From NCBI RefSeq assembly GCF_000213175.1, contig NW_009799100.1, positions 792,409-856,408 on the forward strand: a stretch of DNA of 64,000 nt. The letters are read 5' to 3'. Made by a program: the position numbers and the translations under genes. This DNA is from Neurospora tetrasperma FGSC 2508 (lineage: Eukaryota > Ascomycota > Sordariomycetes > Sordariales > Sordariaceae). This document shows positions 9,808 through 21,057 of the stretch, in pieces. Each line of letters opens with the position of its first letter. Position 1 is the first letter of the stretch. The notes below the pieces were generated by a model. It saw nothing but the letters and a program-made list of their open reading frames with translations. It was not told where the DNA came from and made no database searches.

Positions 9808-12800
9808 CTCTTCGGCCAGACTGTGATCGTAGGGAGAGGCAGGGGAGACTGAAACGACGGTAATTATTTCAAGAGTGCTGTTCGGTGTTGGGACTGAGAG
9901 GGTAAGACTGTGAAGGGTGTTAAGAGGGTTGATGGCGCGGTGTCCTTGTGCTTCATCGTCTGAACCCGTCTGGACGGAGCAACTCTTAAGTAGAAGACTT
10001 CCAAAGAAACCATGCTCTGTTGGCAGCCCATCAAAATCAATCCTCAAATGACGGACAGAGAGACACCGCGGAAGTGTTAGCAACCGATGCAAGTAGCTGG
10101 ATCCAGTTACTACTTGCAGGAGACGTATTCATCCGAGTGACTGTCAGGCTTTGATGCTTTCCGACCAAACTTCGTTGGTCCTCCTGAAGCTCCAATGTCC
10201 TCTGGCACCCGCTCCGACGGTCACTACAAACACTTATCAGCGGATCAAACGGACTTTGGAGCCAGCAAGGTCGCAAAGAAGACAACTGGCGCATTAGTAC
10301 CCTTGTATATGTTAGGGGACGGATGGAACGAGACATAGCATATCGGGCCTCCGGCGTTGAGGACAAGTAGTATCCCGTACTGGAGTGGCATCGAATTCGG
10401 CGCTAAACGTTTCCTTAGGTATGAAAGAGAGAGCAAATGCACAGGTGTGTACCAAAGGGACAGCAAGGCACACCAGCACTGGAAAATGTCACAAACGCGT
10501 CTCATAGTCCTCCTAAGTCGCGACAGATGTCAACTCGAAAAATTGTACACCCCTATCCATAGGACTCTGGACGTAACGACATTGGCCAGGCTCACGTTCC
10601 ATGTTCACTGTATGCATGTGCCTCTGTGGCTTGCAATTTCGGGCCTCTTACATCCCAAGTGGGGACAGTCGACATCGATCAAACACCCCTCCCGCACAGA
10701 AAGTTGAGATGGCCGAAATTGTCCTTTTCGAACAATGGAAAACAGTCCAGCTCTAATGGAGCACACTTTGGGGCTCTTCTCCGCAACTAATCCTCTCCGG
10801 GTTCTCATCGGATCAGGCTGATTGATGTAGGTCGGCTGGTGAACTCGATCGCAGCTTTGCAATGACAGCCCTAAGTGCAAGGCATCTGTACAGATGGTTG
10901 AGCCTTGTATCAGTGTAAGCCGGGGATACTCCCCAGCAAGGGTCCAGAGTGCGAATAATGTGGGCCTAGATGTCGTCCAAGTTCCCGAATTCTGTTTTGC
11001 GGGAGGCACTGTCGAGCCAGGCAATCATCTGATCGCTTCGAACCGAAAGTCATCAGCGCACTTGAGCAGCCTCAAACTCCAGACCTCACTTGATGAACGG
11101 GATGCCAATGCTGTGGGCCCTTGGGCCTTCAAAATCGAGCCTAAAGCCAACAGATCACCGGATAAGGAGGTGTCTTACTTGGAAATCTACCGATTCCGGG
11201 GAAAACTCCAAATGCTACCGGGAGTTGCTTGATCGCGACTTGAGAGTTCAGGGGATGGGTAGCATATTCTTTTGGACGCCGCAGCCGGAGCCTTTTGCCA
11301 GTGACTTGAGCTATAACGGTTGAGTTATGGGCTGTCGCCGTCGGGAATTTCGGTAGAGGTTAGAGCCACGAGGGATCGCGGGATGACATGGGTAAGGGAT
11401 GGTGTTGCTTGGTACCAGTAGCTCGAATGCTACGCTGCTCCCGCTGTGCGGGCAGAATGCTACGGTATACAACCAACCTTGATTTGGTTGTTAGCGCGGG
11501 ACTTCTAAACGCACTCTTCGCAACTCTGTCGCAGGAACCGCGCTAACAACTAAACCAGGGTTGATGTTACGTCATCCTGGCTTGTTGCAATCTTCCACCC
11601 AACTCTTGGAAAAACCTGGGTCGAGCTTCGGTACTGTGTCATCGCTTGATGTTTGTGTATCGCAGTACGATCGAGCCACGGGCATCTGGCATCTCCAATG
11701 TGAAATCTGAACGTAGGATTGTAGCGCGTGGAGGGTATGGGTCGGATCGAATGTTCTCTTTTGGACGGGCAAGGCTCACCGAATGCGCGATCGACGTTTC
11801 GGAAACATCAATGGTGTTCGAATGGCCAGTGTTGGATTGGCCGGTTGAGGGTTCTCGATATCAAGCGCGGTAGGATCGGTTGAACAAGTGCTGGGAGAAG
11901 GATAACCAAAACGAAAGATTCCGAACGCTGCCAGTCTCTTTGAACGGGCAGAGAGCGAGCGACTGGACCAAGTTCGATTTATGCCGCAACTCACCGACCA
12001 GTCGAAAACATTTGTCGCGTGCCTGGCAAGTGGCAGATTGCTGCTTCCTGGCAACTGATGCGACGACCATTGCGCCTACCTTTTCAAAGATTTGTTACAA
12101 CGAAATTGCGGTTCCTAAATTGTGACGGAATCGCAATTGCTCGTTCGGATATCACGGCGCAAGTGGCCGCAACTGCCAGGACATCCCAACTTGGGGCGCA
12201 TACGCGCGTCCCCGGATGAGGAGGGAAACATCCCGGCCATCCATGTCAGCGGGGGGTTCTTGGCCCTGACTGCTATTCTCCACTCCTTTCACTATTCTCG
12301 TGACTCCTAGCCAATGATTGGCCGATCGAGAAATCTCCAGACCCGGTATCACGTCCGCCAAGACCAACAAACACATGCGAGCAAAAAGAAACATCAGACG
12401 GCAACAGCGGTGGACATTGCTCGACATTTCTTCTAATATTGGCAGTTGCAATTGACAGCTGACACAATTCATTTCAGTTGGACTTCCAGTTGGGACAAGA
12501 AATCAGTCAGCTTCAAAATCATCAAGTTGAATAGTCCGTCTCCTTAGTTGTTGGCGGCAACTCGACCACTGAGCGACATCCAACTGTGTTTCTATCCCTC
12601 GGCTTGCGCTACTATTGTACCTACACGTGTACAGGCCGCTAGTTCTAGTACCTTGCAGATTCATGTGCCCGCCTCTTCCCTAGTCTGTCTATCGTGTTCG
12701 TCTGAGACAAGACATCACCATTCTCCATTTCTCTTCAAGATGCCAATGTCAACAAGCCAGCCGGAAGCGAACAAGACTTTGACTTGATGGATATGGGCAT

Positions 12801-13426
12801 GTTGTCACTGGGGCGGATGGACTCTTTTTTTTTTACGGCGATTTTACGGGTTAAATGGCCAACAATTCGGGTCACCCTCACGAACAGAGCAGACAAAGGC
12901 AGGATGCTAGATCTACTGTGTTAGTAGTTCAAGCACCTCAAGAATAGCCAAGTCCAAGAAACCCCGACTAATACCAAGATGCTGCTTGTCCAAGACTTGC
13001 CGAGATCCGACAGATGGATGATGGAAATACCTTCGACATGTACACACACAACCCGGCCGATCGACATCCACCGCTCCACCTTTCGTCATGTCCACCCTTT
13101 TCCCAATCCTCTTGGCCTCCTGAATCTAACCAATTCCTGAGCCACGCCGCCTTCGGCTTGACTTCTCTCACTTCTTTCTTCCCCAGAATCGTTTGCTTCC
13201 ACCCACTGGAAGCCGGATTCTCCATTCTTGGCAGCCTCTCCAGGACCATCCTGCTGGCGCTATCAGGCCATATTGGAAGTAGTCCGATTGTCCAGTTCAC
13301 TTCTCATGTCCATACCCGTTGATTCCCGTCAGTTCCCGCTTGTTTCTCCTTTCATCCCTTCCGCTGCCTCTTCCTCCCCGTCAACTCCGCCTGTCTCTAC
13401 ACTAGGAGAGACACTTGCACAAGGCA
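9808..13426. other. Long intergenic region (3.6 kb), divergent promoters
   Basis: It separates the dynamin gene (leftward) from the UDP-glucose dehydrogenase gene (rightward). Open frames here lack introns, Kozak contexts and family motifs. The last 400 bases are pyrimidine-rich, as expected for a fungal promoter and leader. A T-run occurs at 12,825-12,833. The only structured element seen is the hairpin listed separately. Confidence 0.45.
11474..11563. repeat. Inverted repeat, 26-bp arms, 38-bp loop
   Basis: The arm at 11,474-11,499 and the reverse complement of 11,538-11,563 agree at 23 of 26 bases. All three differences are C/T or G/A transitions. The inner 13 bases (GTTGTTAGCGCGG) match perfectly. 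The arrangement fits a short MITE-like remnant or a transcript hairpin. No clear target duplication is visible at the ends. Confidence 0.6.
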
Positions 13427-15590
13427 ATGGCCCATCAGTTACCCTCAACTCTGGACCTGGGGAACGACGTTAGTCTCGACGTCTCCACCGCACCAACGAC
13501 CCCAGGAAGCAGCTTGTCCTTCAGTCCCGTCCTCCAGGCTGCGGATGAACAACCGGGGATCCCCGCCATGAAGCCCCAGAGCACCTCCAGATCGTTGTCG
13601 TCCACGCTGTTCGACACTACGGCCAGAACACCGCCAGTCCGCAACATCTGCTGTGTTGGCGCTGGCTATGTTGGTGAGTCTTGCCAACCTGTGGGGATTA
13701 CAGTCGAGCGTTCGTAGACTAACAGATCTCCAGGTGGCCCTACTGCGGCTGTTATTGCCTTCAATAACCCCCATATCCGAGTGACGGTTGTCGACAAGGA
13801 CGAGAAGCGCATTCGACGATGGAACTCTGTACATCCCCCTATCTACGAGCCCGGCTTGAACCACATTCTGCGCATTGCCCGTGACGGATCCAAGGAATGC
13901 ACTATCGAGACTAGGTCCCTCTCCACGACCAACACAACATCTTCGAATACGCCAGATGTCTCGGATACGTCCACTCCGGCCTCAGAATGCGGTAGCCAGT
14001 GCGGAGACAATGTTTTGAAACCTATTCCTGCCCGCCAGCCAAACCTCTTCTTCACAGCCGATGTAGCCAAGTCTATCAGCGAAGCCGACATCGTTCTGAT
14101 TGCGGTCAATACGCCAACCAAGAGCCGTGGTGCCGGCGCAGGTTCTGCCACGGACATGACTGCTTTCGAGGCTGTCACCAATGTGGTTGCGCAGCATGCC
14201 CGGCCGGGCGCCATCATTGTAGAAAAGTCTACAGTCCCATGTCGGACGGCGCAGTTTGTACAAGACACTGTAAGGAGAACCGGTTTGGTTATGTAAAAGG
14301 GTTGGCTCGCTAACTGTGCCTCAGCTTGCACTCCATAGGCCCGGTATTCACTTCGAGGTTCTCAGCAACCCCGAATTTTTGGCTGCCGGAACTGCTATCA
14401 AGGATCTTCTCAACGCAGATCGTATTTTGATCGGCTCCAGTGCAACACCATCTGGTCAGCGCGCAGCCGCCGCTTTAGCATCTGTCTACTCCGCTTGGAT
14501 CCCGAGGTCACGGATCATCACGACTAATGTGTTCAGCTCTGAGCTTGCCAAGCTTGTCGCGAACTCTATGCTCGCCCAGCGCATCAGCAGTATCAATTCA
14601 ATTGCGGCCGTGTGCGAGGTGACTGGCGCCGATGTCAGTGAGGTTGCGGGTGCGATTGGTGCCGACCCCCGTATCGGCAGCAAGTTCCTCAAGGCCGGTA
14701 TCGGTTTCGGTGGCAGCTGCTTCAAGAAGGATGTGCTCAGTCTGGCTTACTTGGCCGAGAGCCTCCAACTACCCGAGGTAGCAGACTACTGGCGAAATGT
14801 CATCACCATGAACGAGTTCGCCAGGAACAGGTTCGCTTCGCGTGTCGTGAGGTGTCTCAACAATACCCTCATTGGCAAGAAACTCACCATGCTTGGCTAC
14901 GCCTTCAAGAAGGATACCAACGATACCCGTGAGTCGCCAGCAGTGGAGATTATCCGAACCTTGGTGGAGGAAGGGCCACGGGAGATTGCCGTCTACGACC
15001 CCTGCTGCAACCCAGCGCAGATGGCCGAGGATATCGGTCGCTATGTCGGCGCCGAGGTACTACAGAGAAACGGAGGCCCTGTCATTGTCTACGCAGACGC
15101 TTACGAGGCCTGTCACTCCTCTGATGCGCTACTAATTACCACCGAGTTTGATGAGTTTAAGAACACCGGTGAGCCGGTATCAGCGTCTGCCGAGGTCCTG
15201 GCCCCCAAGGCTGCGCCTGTCAAGGCCGTTGTCCCCGACCCACGACCGTTCAAGGGTGAGGAGCCAACCGAGACTGAGCTCCTTGCTCTTCATACCTTTT
15301 TACTGCAGTCAACAGATGCGGAGGATAAGGAAGATCCATTGCATCGCTTCAACTCCGTACCCGACTGCGCTGAGGACTGTCCAGACTGTTTCATCGAGAA
15401 GGAAACGGGTACCAGTGGTTACGGAGCGGGACAGGAGCACGTCTTCAAGGGCAGGCTCGACTGGAGGAAAGTTCACTACCACATGCACAAACCTCACTGG
15501 GTGTTTGATGGTAGGGGAGTGTTGGAGGTGGCGGGCATGGAGAAGTTGGGCTTCCGCGTGGAGAGTGTTGGTCGTCAGGGGAGAGTCTGA
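13427..15590 (+). CDS. UDP-glucose 6-dehydrogenase family protein
   Basis: Three exons: 13427-13673, 13734-14269 and 14325-15590. The introns are 60 and 55 bp and the phases agree. The 682-residue product oxidises UDP-glucose (or a related UDP/GDP-sugar) to the uronic acid with two NAD+. After about 70 disordered residues comes the Rossmann motif GAGYVGGPTA (about 77-86). VNTPTK and the conserved NPEFLAAGTAI follow. The catalytic Cys is 393 in GFGGSCFKKD. GYAFKKDTNDTRESPA marks the UDP-binding C-terminal domain. The protein is about 200 residues longer than bacterial and animal enzymes because of the N-terminal tail, a Ser/Thr-rich insertion after DGSKECTIETRSLS, and a C-terminal insertion containing CAEDCPDC. 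The core catalytic residues are intact. UDP-glucuronate would feed cell-wall or capsule-type polysaccharide. Confidence 0.92.
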
Positions 15591-16457
15591 TGGGCTTTTT
15601 ACCCTTACCCCCATTAAAATGTGTCAAACGAATTGTAATTGAATATCTGGCCAGGAGCTATAATGGATAATGTTTGGATAGCTAGAGCTGGCATATACAA
15701 TTTTGAGACAACGGAGACACTCACTGTTTGAATGCCACCAGTGTTGACAAGTGTAGTATCGCCTATCACATATCTCAGTTAAATATACAATACTCATAAC
15801 TCTTTCATTCTGGTTTGATCTCTCGCTTCCACACCCACTTCAAACTACTCGGTCGTTTTCCTAGACTACTACTACTGCGCACCTAGCGACGCGGATAACC
15901 GGTAGCCACCGATGAAGCTATTCACAGACATCACTAGAATTACACACATCCTCATTACTTTCCCGAGCGTTGTCAGGAGCCAGGCAAGTCGGCTATGCCG
16001 ATGCAAAGCTTCATGCAGCCTCATACACCGCATCTTGCCATAGTTGCTACCTACCATAGAGCTGGCAGAAACCCATGGCGGCAGGCATGCCAAGCGACGA
16101 TGCTGACGGCCAAGTCCAGCACCACCACCAAACCGCTTAAGGCACAATTGCATCTGGCATGCTTGGCTGACGTGGGTTGTTTGTGATGATTCGTTGTTGT
16201 ATTAGCAATCAGTTGACTAAGATATACGAGCGTAAGGTCGAGGAACTAGCACAAAGACGTGCAGCTCGATTCAAGTGTATCTCTATGTGGGAAAATGGTT
16301 TCAGGGGTTCTCGTTATTACTTAGGTAAGTGATGTCGAAAGACGAATTCTTGAACGCACCGCTTTCCAGCTCACCTCCCTAACTTTCTCAACCTTTCATA
16401 CCTGGCATCCACATCATGCCTCGTCTGCATTTGATCCCTTCCCCTCCCCCTTTCTGG

Positions 16458-16559
16458 GGTACATATGTACCTCCTGTCCCCCACTCCCGTGAGATTCCGT
16501 ACCCGTACCTAGGTATGTACCCCGTTCAAAGCTGTTGGGGTTTGCTTGTACATATGTAC
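16458..16559. promoter_or_regulatory. Cluster of GTAC palindromes, possible binding sites
   Basis: GGTACATATGTACC (16,458-16,471) is a perfect 14-bp palindrome. TACCTAGGTA (16,506-16,515) is a perfect 10-bp palindrome. GTACATATGTAC recurs at 16,548-16,559. Such symmetric repeated words suit a dimeric regulator. The target gene is unclear, since both flanking genes are about 1 kb or more away. A binding role is inference only. Confidence 0.3.
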
Positions 16560-17716
16560 GCAAGACATTAAAAGGAGCCTACGGAGTGTCTTCAACTCTC
16601 AACGGTTGTGAACCTACCTATCGAAACGAAGGACTCCACGACTTGTGGGAGACCATCAATGTTAGCTATCGATGTGCATGCGAATGAATTATCACGAGTC
16701 TGCCATTAGAGTTCTATCGGCGAGCTCGGTCTCCGTTCCCGTCCCCGTCCCCGAGCTCCTGGCTTGAAACACGACACTCGACTTACACCTCTCGAGAGAC
16801 ATGGACTTAATGATGAACCAGGATGTCCATGCCATCCACGATATCAAGACATGCGAGCCCGAGGAGGGCGTGAACTTCAATCTACCTACCTGAGACAGCC
16901 ACTCGGCTTCCTTTGTAGGAAAATGTTCAGCCTCAAATTTGCGCACCCGCGCCTGCGGAAGGATGTCTGTGTCGCTATACGCTGGGTTTCACCGCCATCC
17001 CGTTTTACGGCCCCACGAGTCGGGTGATCATGCGAGATTTGGCGACGATGGGTGCAACATGAACAGGTGGGATTTCGTGGGAAAGGGAACTCCGAGCGCC
17101 TCTATCGTCACTTTTAGGTGGTGCGACAGACATCCCGTCCTGGCTCTCAGAGACTGCCTCGCTGAAGTGGATGTTTCCATTTCAGCTCATCTCCATCTCC
17201 TTTTACTTTTACAACCCAAACGACTTGCAGGTTCACATTCTTCTTGGTCTTGAACGGATGGACCAGAGTCTGCTACTCCCCGGCCCCTTCCGCGTCAATC
17301 CAGGTTCCCTTCCGGTCACCACCAAACATCGCTGAACGCAAATGGTCGTCAATGCCATGCAAGTCACACCAATGAGCCATTTTAGACAAGAACTGGAATA
17401 ACTCGCGCTCGACAGGAGACTGTGAGCTGTGATTGGTGACCGCTTTCAAACATGAAGCTGCAGAACACGATCTGCGGTTTCCGATGCGTACCTAAGGTAG
17501 GTGGTACCTACCTACATAACAGCCTCAACTCGACACAACCATACATACCATAACGACCTCTCCGACTCTTCAACTTACCAGTGCCGTGAAGTGCCATAGA
17601 AAAACGCGAAACTGGTCACAAGATATCCCCCTTTGAGCGCCGGCGGACAGAGGGTAGGCAGATCTGTGCAGGCAGCTGGCAGGACAAGGACGGGTCGTAT
17701 GTACTCAAACAGACTC

Positions 17717-17730
17717 GGGGGGGGGGGGGG
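17717..17730 (+). repeat. Poly(G) run, 14 bases
   Basis: Fourteen consecutive G in an intergenic region; prone to length errors in sequencing and to slippage. Confidence 0.9.
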
Positions 17731-18701
17731 TTGAGGTTCAACTGACTGGGATATCAAGCATAGGTAGTCTATAAGGATACTGCAAGAAGACTCGAATCTA
17801 TAATGCTCCGGGGTGGAATTATGTACCCCCTTTCCCCCCCTTCATTCTACTCCCTTTTGCGGGCATTGATGCAGATATCCGGACATACATATGTCCCCCA
17901 TGGCATATGCGTGCTTAGACTTAGAGGCACGCGGCATAGTTCTGGCAGATCTTTGTCATCTGCCTGGCGCTCAGAAAGGGATGCCTACCTTTGATGGTAT
18001 AGCATCGTCACTACCCCAAGTGGGAGTATTGGAACGAAAAGGGTAATGTCTTCGTTGTGGCGTGGGCCGTGGCTGAACACGCGAACTGTTGAAGGAGTCA
18101 ATGCCTTAGTTTGTCTTGACAGATCCAAAAAGACGGAGCTTCAAGAGTTCAACTTTCACTATGTGCCTCTAGATGTTGTTATGTGGAAGGAGGTTGGTCA
18201 TTGATGATTTCGCTCGAGATATCCCCGAGGGAGTCCCAGAAAGACGATCACTTGGCCCATATGACTCTCACCTCCAGTCTCTGATTCCCTGTTTTCCCCA
18301 TTATTTGGGGTTCAAACTCGGCAATCATGTTTTCCCGTCATGCCCGCCTACGTAGACATGGCTCCTGCCTTTGAAAACAACTCTTGGTGCATTACCGTCG
18401 AATCCAGGCTCCATCCAAAAAGCAAGATGAAGAGCCTGCCACAGCCTGGAACTGCACGACTGTCGGATACGGGGAGCATGGCTACACCGATGTTGTATCC
18501 TGTGCCAACTCAATGACAGTCAGCCATTGCTGCGTGGTTGTGGTGTGGCTGACTATTGATTTCCAATCTCCTCCTCTAGCGTAAGTCACCAAAGTATAAG
18601 TGCATGGCCTTCTCGCGGCTCGAGCTGGCTGGAGTCCCTCTTTCATCACACTCTTTTGTTTCTCCGGGTTCTGCAGCAACCGAGCGAGAAACGACACTAC
18701 C

Positions 18702-19694
18702 ATGATCTTTCATCATCTCCTAGGCCTAGCCTTGGCCGCTGCCCCTCTGGCCTCAGCCGTCGAGCTGATCGGCTATGAATACATCGTCGTTGGCTCCGGC
18801 GCCGGTGGCGGTCCCCTCGCCGCCCGCCTAGCCATGGCCGGCCACAAGACCCTCCTGATTGAAGCCGGCAACGACCAGGGCAACAACGTCAACGTTACAG
18901 TCCCGGCCTACAGCACCCGGGCTACCGAGGACGAGAAGTTGTCCTGGGCCTTTTACGTTCGCCACTACCCCGACGATGAGCAACAGGCCCGTGACTGGAA
19001 GACCAGCTACCGGCTATCGAACGGCACCATCTATACCGGCCTGTCCCCGCCCGAGGGCGCCGAGATGCTCGGAACATTCTACCCCCGCGCCGGCACCCTC
19101 GGTGGTTGCACCGCCCACAATGCCCTCCTTGCCGTCTACCCCTTCCAGTCCGACTTCCAGTACATCGCCGACCTGACCGGTGACGATGGCTGGTTGCCTG
19201 ACAACATGCGCCAGCACTTCATCGCCTTGGAGGACAAAAACTACCCTCAGGGTGGTTACTACGGCCACGGCCAGGACGGCTGGCTCTCCATCGAGATTCC
19301 CACCTTAACCACCCCGGACCCTGAACTTTTGTCTCTAGTCGTCGGCGGCGCTTACGCCCTTGGCAACGCCACCCAATCGCCCATCAACCTCACCACCCTC
19401 GCAACCAATGATCTCAACGCCGACACCATTGCCCGCGACCATGATCCGAGCTACAACGAAATTCCCATTAGCACTAGGAACGGCACCCGCAACGGCAGTC
19501 GCGACTTTGTCGTCGCCGTGCGCGACGCCCTTAACCCCGACGGCAGCAAGAAGTACCCGCTCGACGTGCGCTTGAACTGTTTCGTCACCAAGATCACCTT
19601 TGATGATACCGATTGCGATGAGACGGGGGAACCAGTAGCCACAGGCGTCGAATTCCTCGACGGCGAATATCTCTACCGCGCTTCTCCCCTTTCT

Positions 19695-19727
<33 letters not shown>

Positions 19728-20729
19728 AAGCACGCGAGGCATGGAGGTAAGCACGCCAACGGTACGCCCGGCTCCGCCAAGGCCTCGCGCGAAGTAATTA
19801 TTTCGGGTGGCACCTACAACTCGCCTCAGATCCTCAAACTCTCGGGCATCGGTCCGCAGGACGAGTTATCCAAGTTCGGCATTCCCGTCGTTGTCGACTT
19901 GCCGGGAGTAGGCGGCAACTTACAAGACCACTACGAGATCAGCGTCAACGTCAAGGTGCCCCAGGACTGGACCGTGCTCGAGAATTGCACGTTCCTGCTG
20001 TTCGACAATACGACCGATCCGTGCTTGGATCGGTGGGAAAACCCTGTCATGGGAGACCGCGGCACTTATGCCTCCAACGGCGTACCAGTTGTAATGCTGT
20101 ACAAGTCTAGCGCGGCGGAGGGCGATGACTGGGATTTGTTTACTTTTGGCGGGCCTCTCAACTTTGCTGGTTATTACCCCGGTTACTCGGTGGACTTGGT
20201 TGCCGAGCATAACTGGTGGACGTGGGCTATCTTGAAGGCGCACCCGCGCAACAGGGCTGGTACTGTGACGCTTCGCTCTAGCGATCCGTTGGACACTCCC
20301 GAGATTAACTTCAACTACTTTGAGTATGGATCGGGCGACTACCAGGCCGATTTGACGGCGATGCGCGAAGGTATTTGTCTTGCGCGCGACGCACTGAGGA
20401 GGTCGGGCGTGTGCACGCAGGAGGTTAGGCCCGGGGCGGATACGCAGAGCGATGAGGACCTTGATCAGTATATTATAGATGACGCGTGGGGTCATCATGC
20501 GAGTTCGACGTGCCCGATTGGGCCCGATGGGGATCCGATGGCCGTGTTGGATAGTAAGTTTAGAGTCAGGGGGGTCAAGGGACTGAGGGTCGTGGATGCG
20601 AGTGTGTATCCGAAGCTTCCGGGCACATTTACGCAGCTTAGTACGTACATGGCGGCGGAGAAGGCGGCGTGTGATATATTGGAAGGGTTGGAAGATGAAG
20701 AAGTAGATGATGGTTACTGGAGAGTTTAG
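18702..20729 (+). CDS. Secreted GMC (glucose-methanol-choline) FAD oxidoreductase
   Basis: Single exon, 675 residues. ATG at 18,702 gives a signal peptide (1-19) right before the FAD-binding start. The open frame reaches back to 18,600 but without an ATG. The Rossmann motif GSGAGGGPLAARLA is at 31-44. The GMC signature regions follow (GTLGGCTAHNALL; SGGTYNSPQILKLSGIG), and the C-terminal block contains the catalytic His of GHHASSTCPIG (about 597). The position that is usually Asn/His near the end lies in PKLPGTFTQLSTYMAAEKAA, where neither is obvious. Nine or more NXS/T sites fit secretion. A (TTC)n tract encodes about 15 Ser near residues 329-344, followed by KHARHGGKHANG, an insertion outside the core fold. 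Members oxidise alcohols, sugars or lignin-derived compounds and release H2O2; the substrate here is unknown. Confidence 0.9.
19691..19727 (+). repeat. (TTC)n microsatellite encoding poly-Ser
   Basis: Trinucleotide repeat inside the GMC oxidoreductase gene, read in frame as TCT/TCC serine codons. In-frame length change would alter only the linker. Confidence 0.85.
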
Positions 20730-21057
20730 CATGTGTTTCATCGAGATCTGGGAACAGGGTCAAGACAAGCACATGGCAGACAACGGGAATGTCCCAAATA
20801 GAGTCCAAATAGGATCGTACTGTTCCGTGTCTATTAATTACCTTCCAGAAGTTGGCACGGTCTAAGCCGTCGTGATTCGTGAAGTTCTCATGAAGGCCGT
20901 TGAAAAGACTCTGGAAGGTGAGAACGAAACAGAGAGACCAATGCGGGGGATTGCGACTCGTCATGGACGGAGACTGATTGTGACTGCGCTGAATCAAAGG
21001 GCAGTGGCTCGCTTGCTACGCTGATATAAGCAACGGGGAGCGAAAGCGATCGACTAA
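20730..21057. other. Convergent 3' flanks
   Basis: This is the intergenic gap between two converging genes. No coding sequence seen; 3' UTRs are expected here. Confidence 0.4.

Larger units (their letters stand above)
15591..18701. other. Long intergenic region (3.1 kb)
   Basis: No gene recognised. It holds the 3' flank of the dehydrogenase gene and a long upstream region of the GMC oxidoreductase. Between about 16,458 and 16,559 there is a cluster of perfect palindromes built on GTAC. A run of 14 G lies at 17,717-17,730. Many TACCTA/TAGGTA words occur at 16,500-17,520. Confidence 0.45.

Noticed and set aside
9808-10092. N-terminal extension of the dynamin frame by 95 residues
   Set aside because: The extension lacks similarity to the family and contains a splice-acceptor-like TTTCAG; the conserved protein starts just after the ATG at 9,807.
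18300-18330. GGTTCAAACTC, another tRNA B-box-like word
   Set aside because: No pairing stem around it and no tRNA start upstream.
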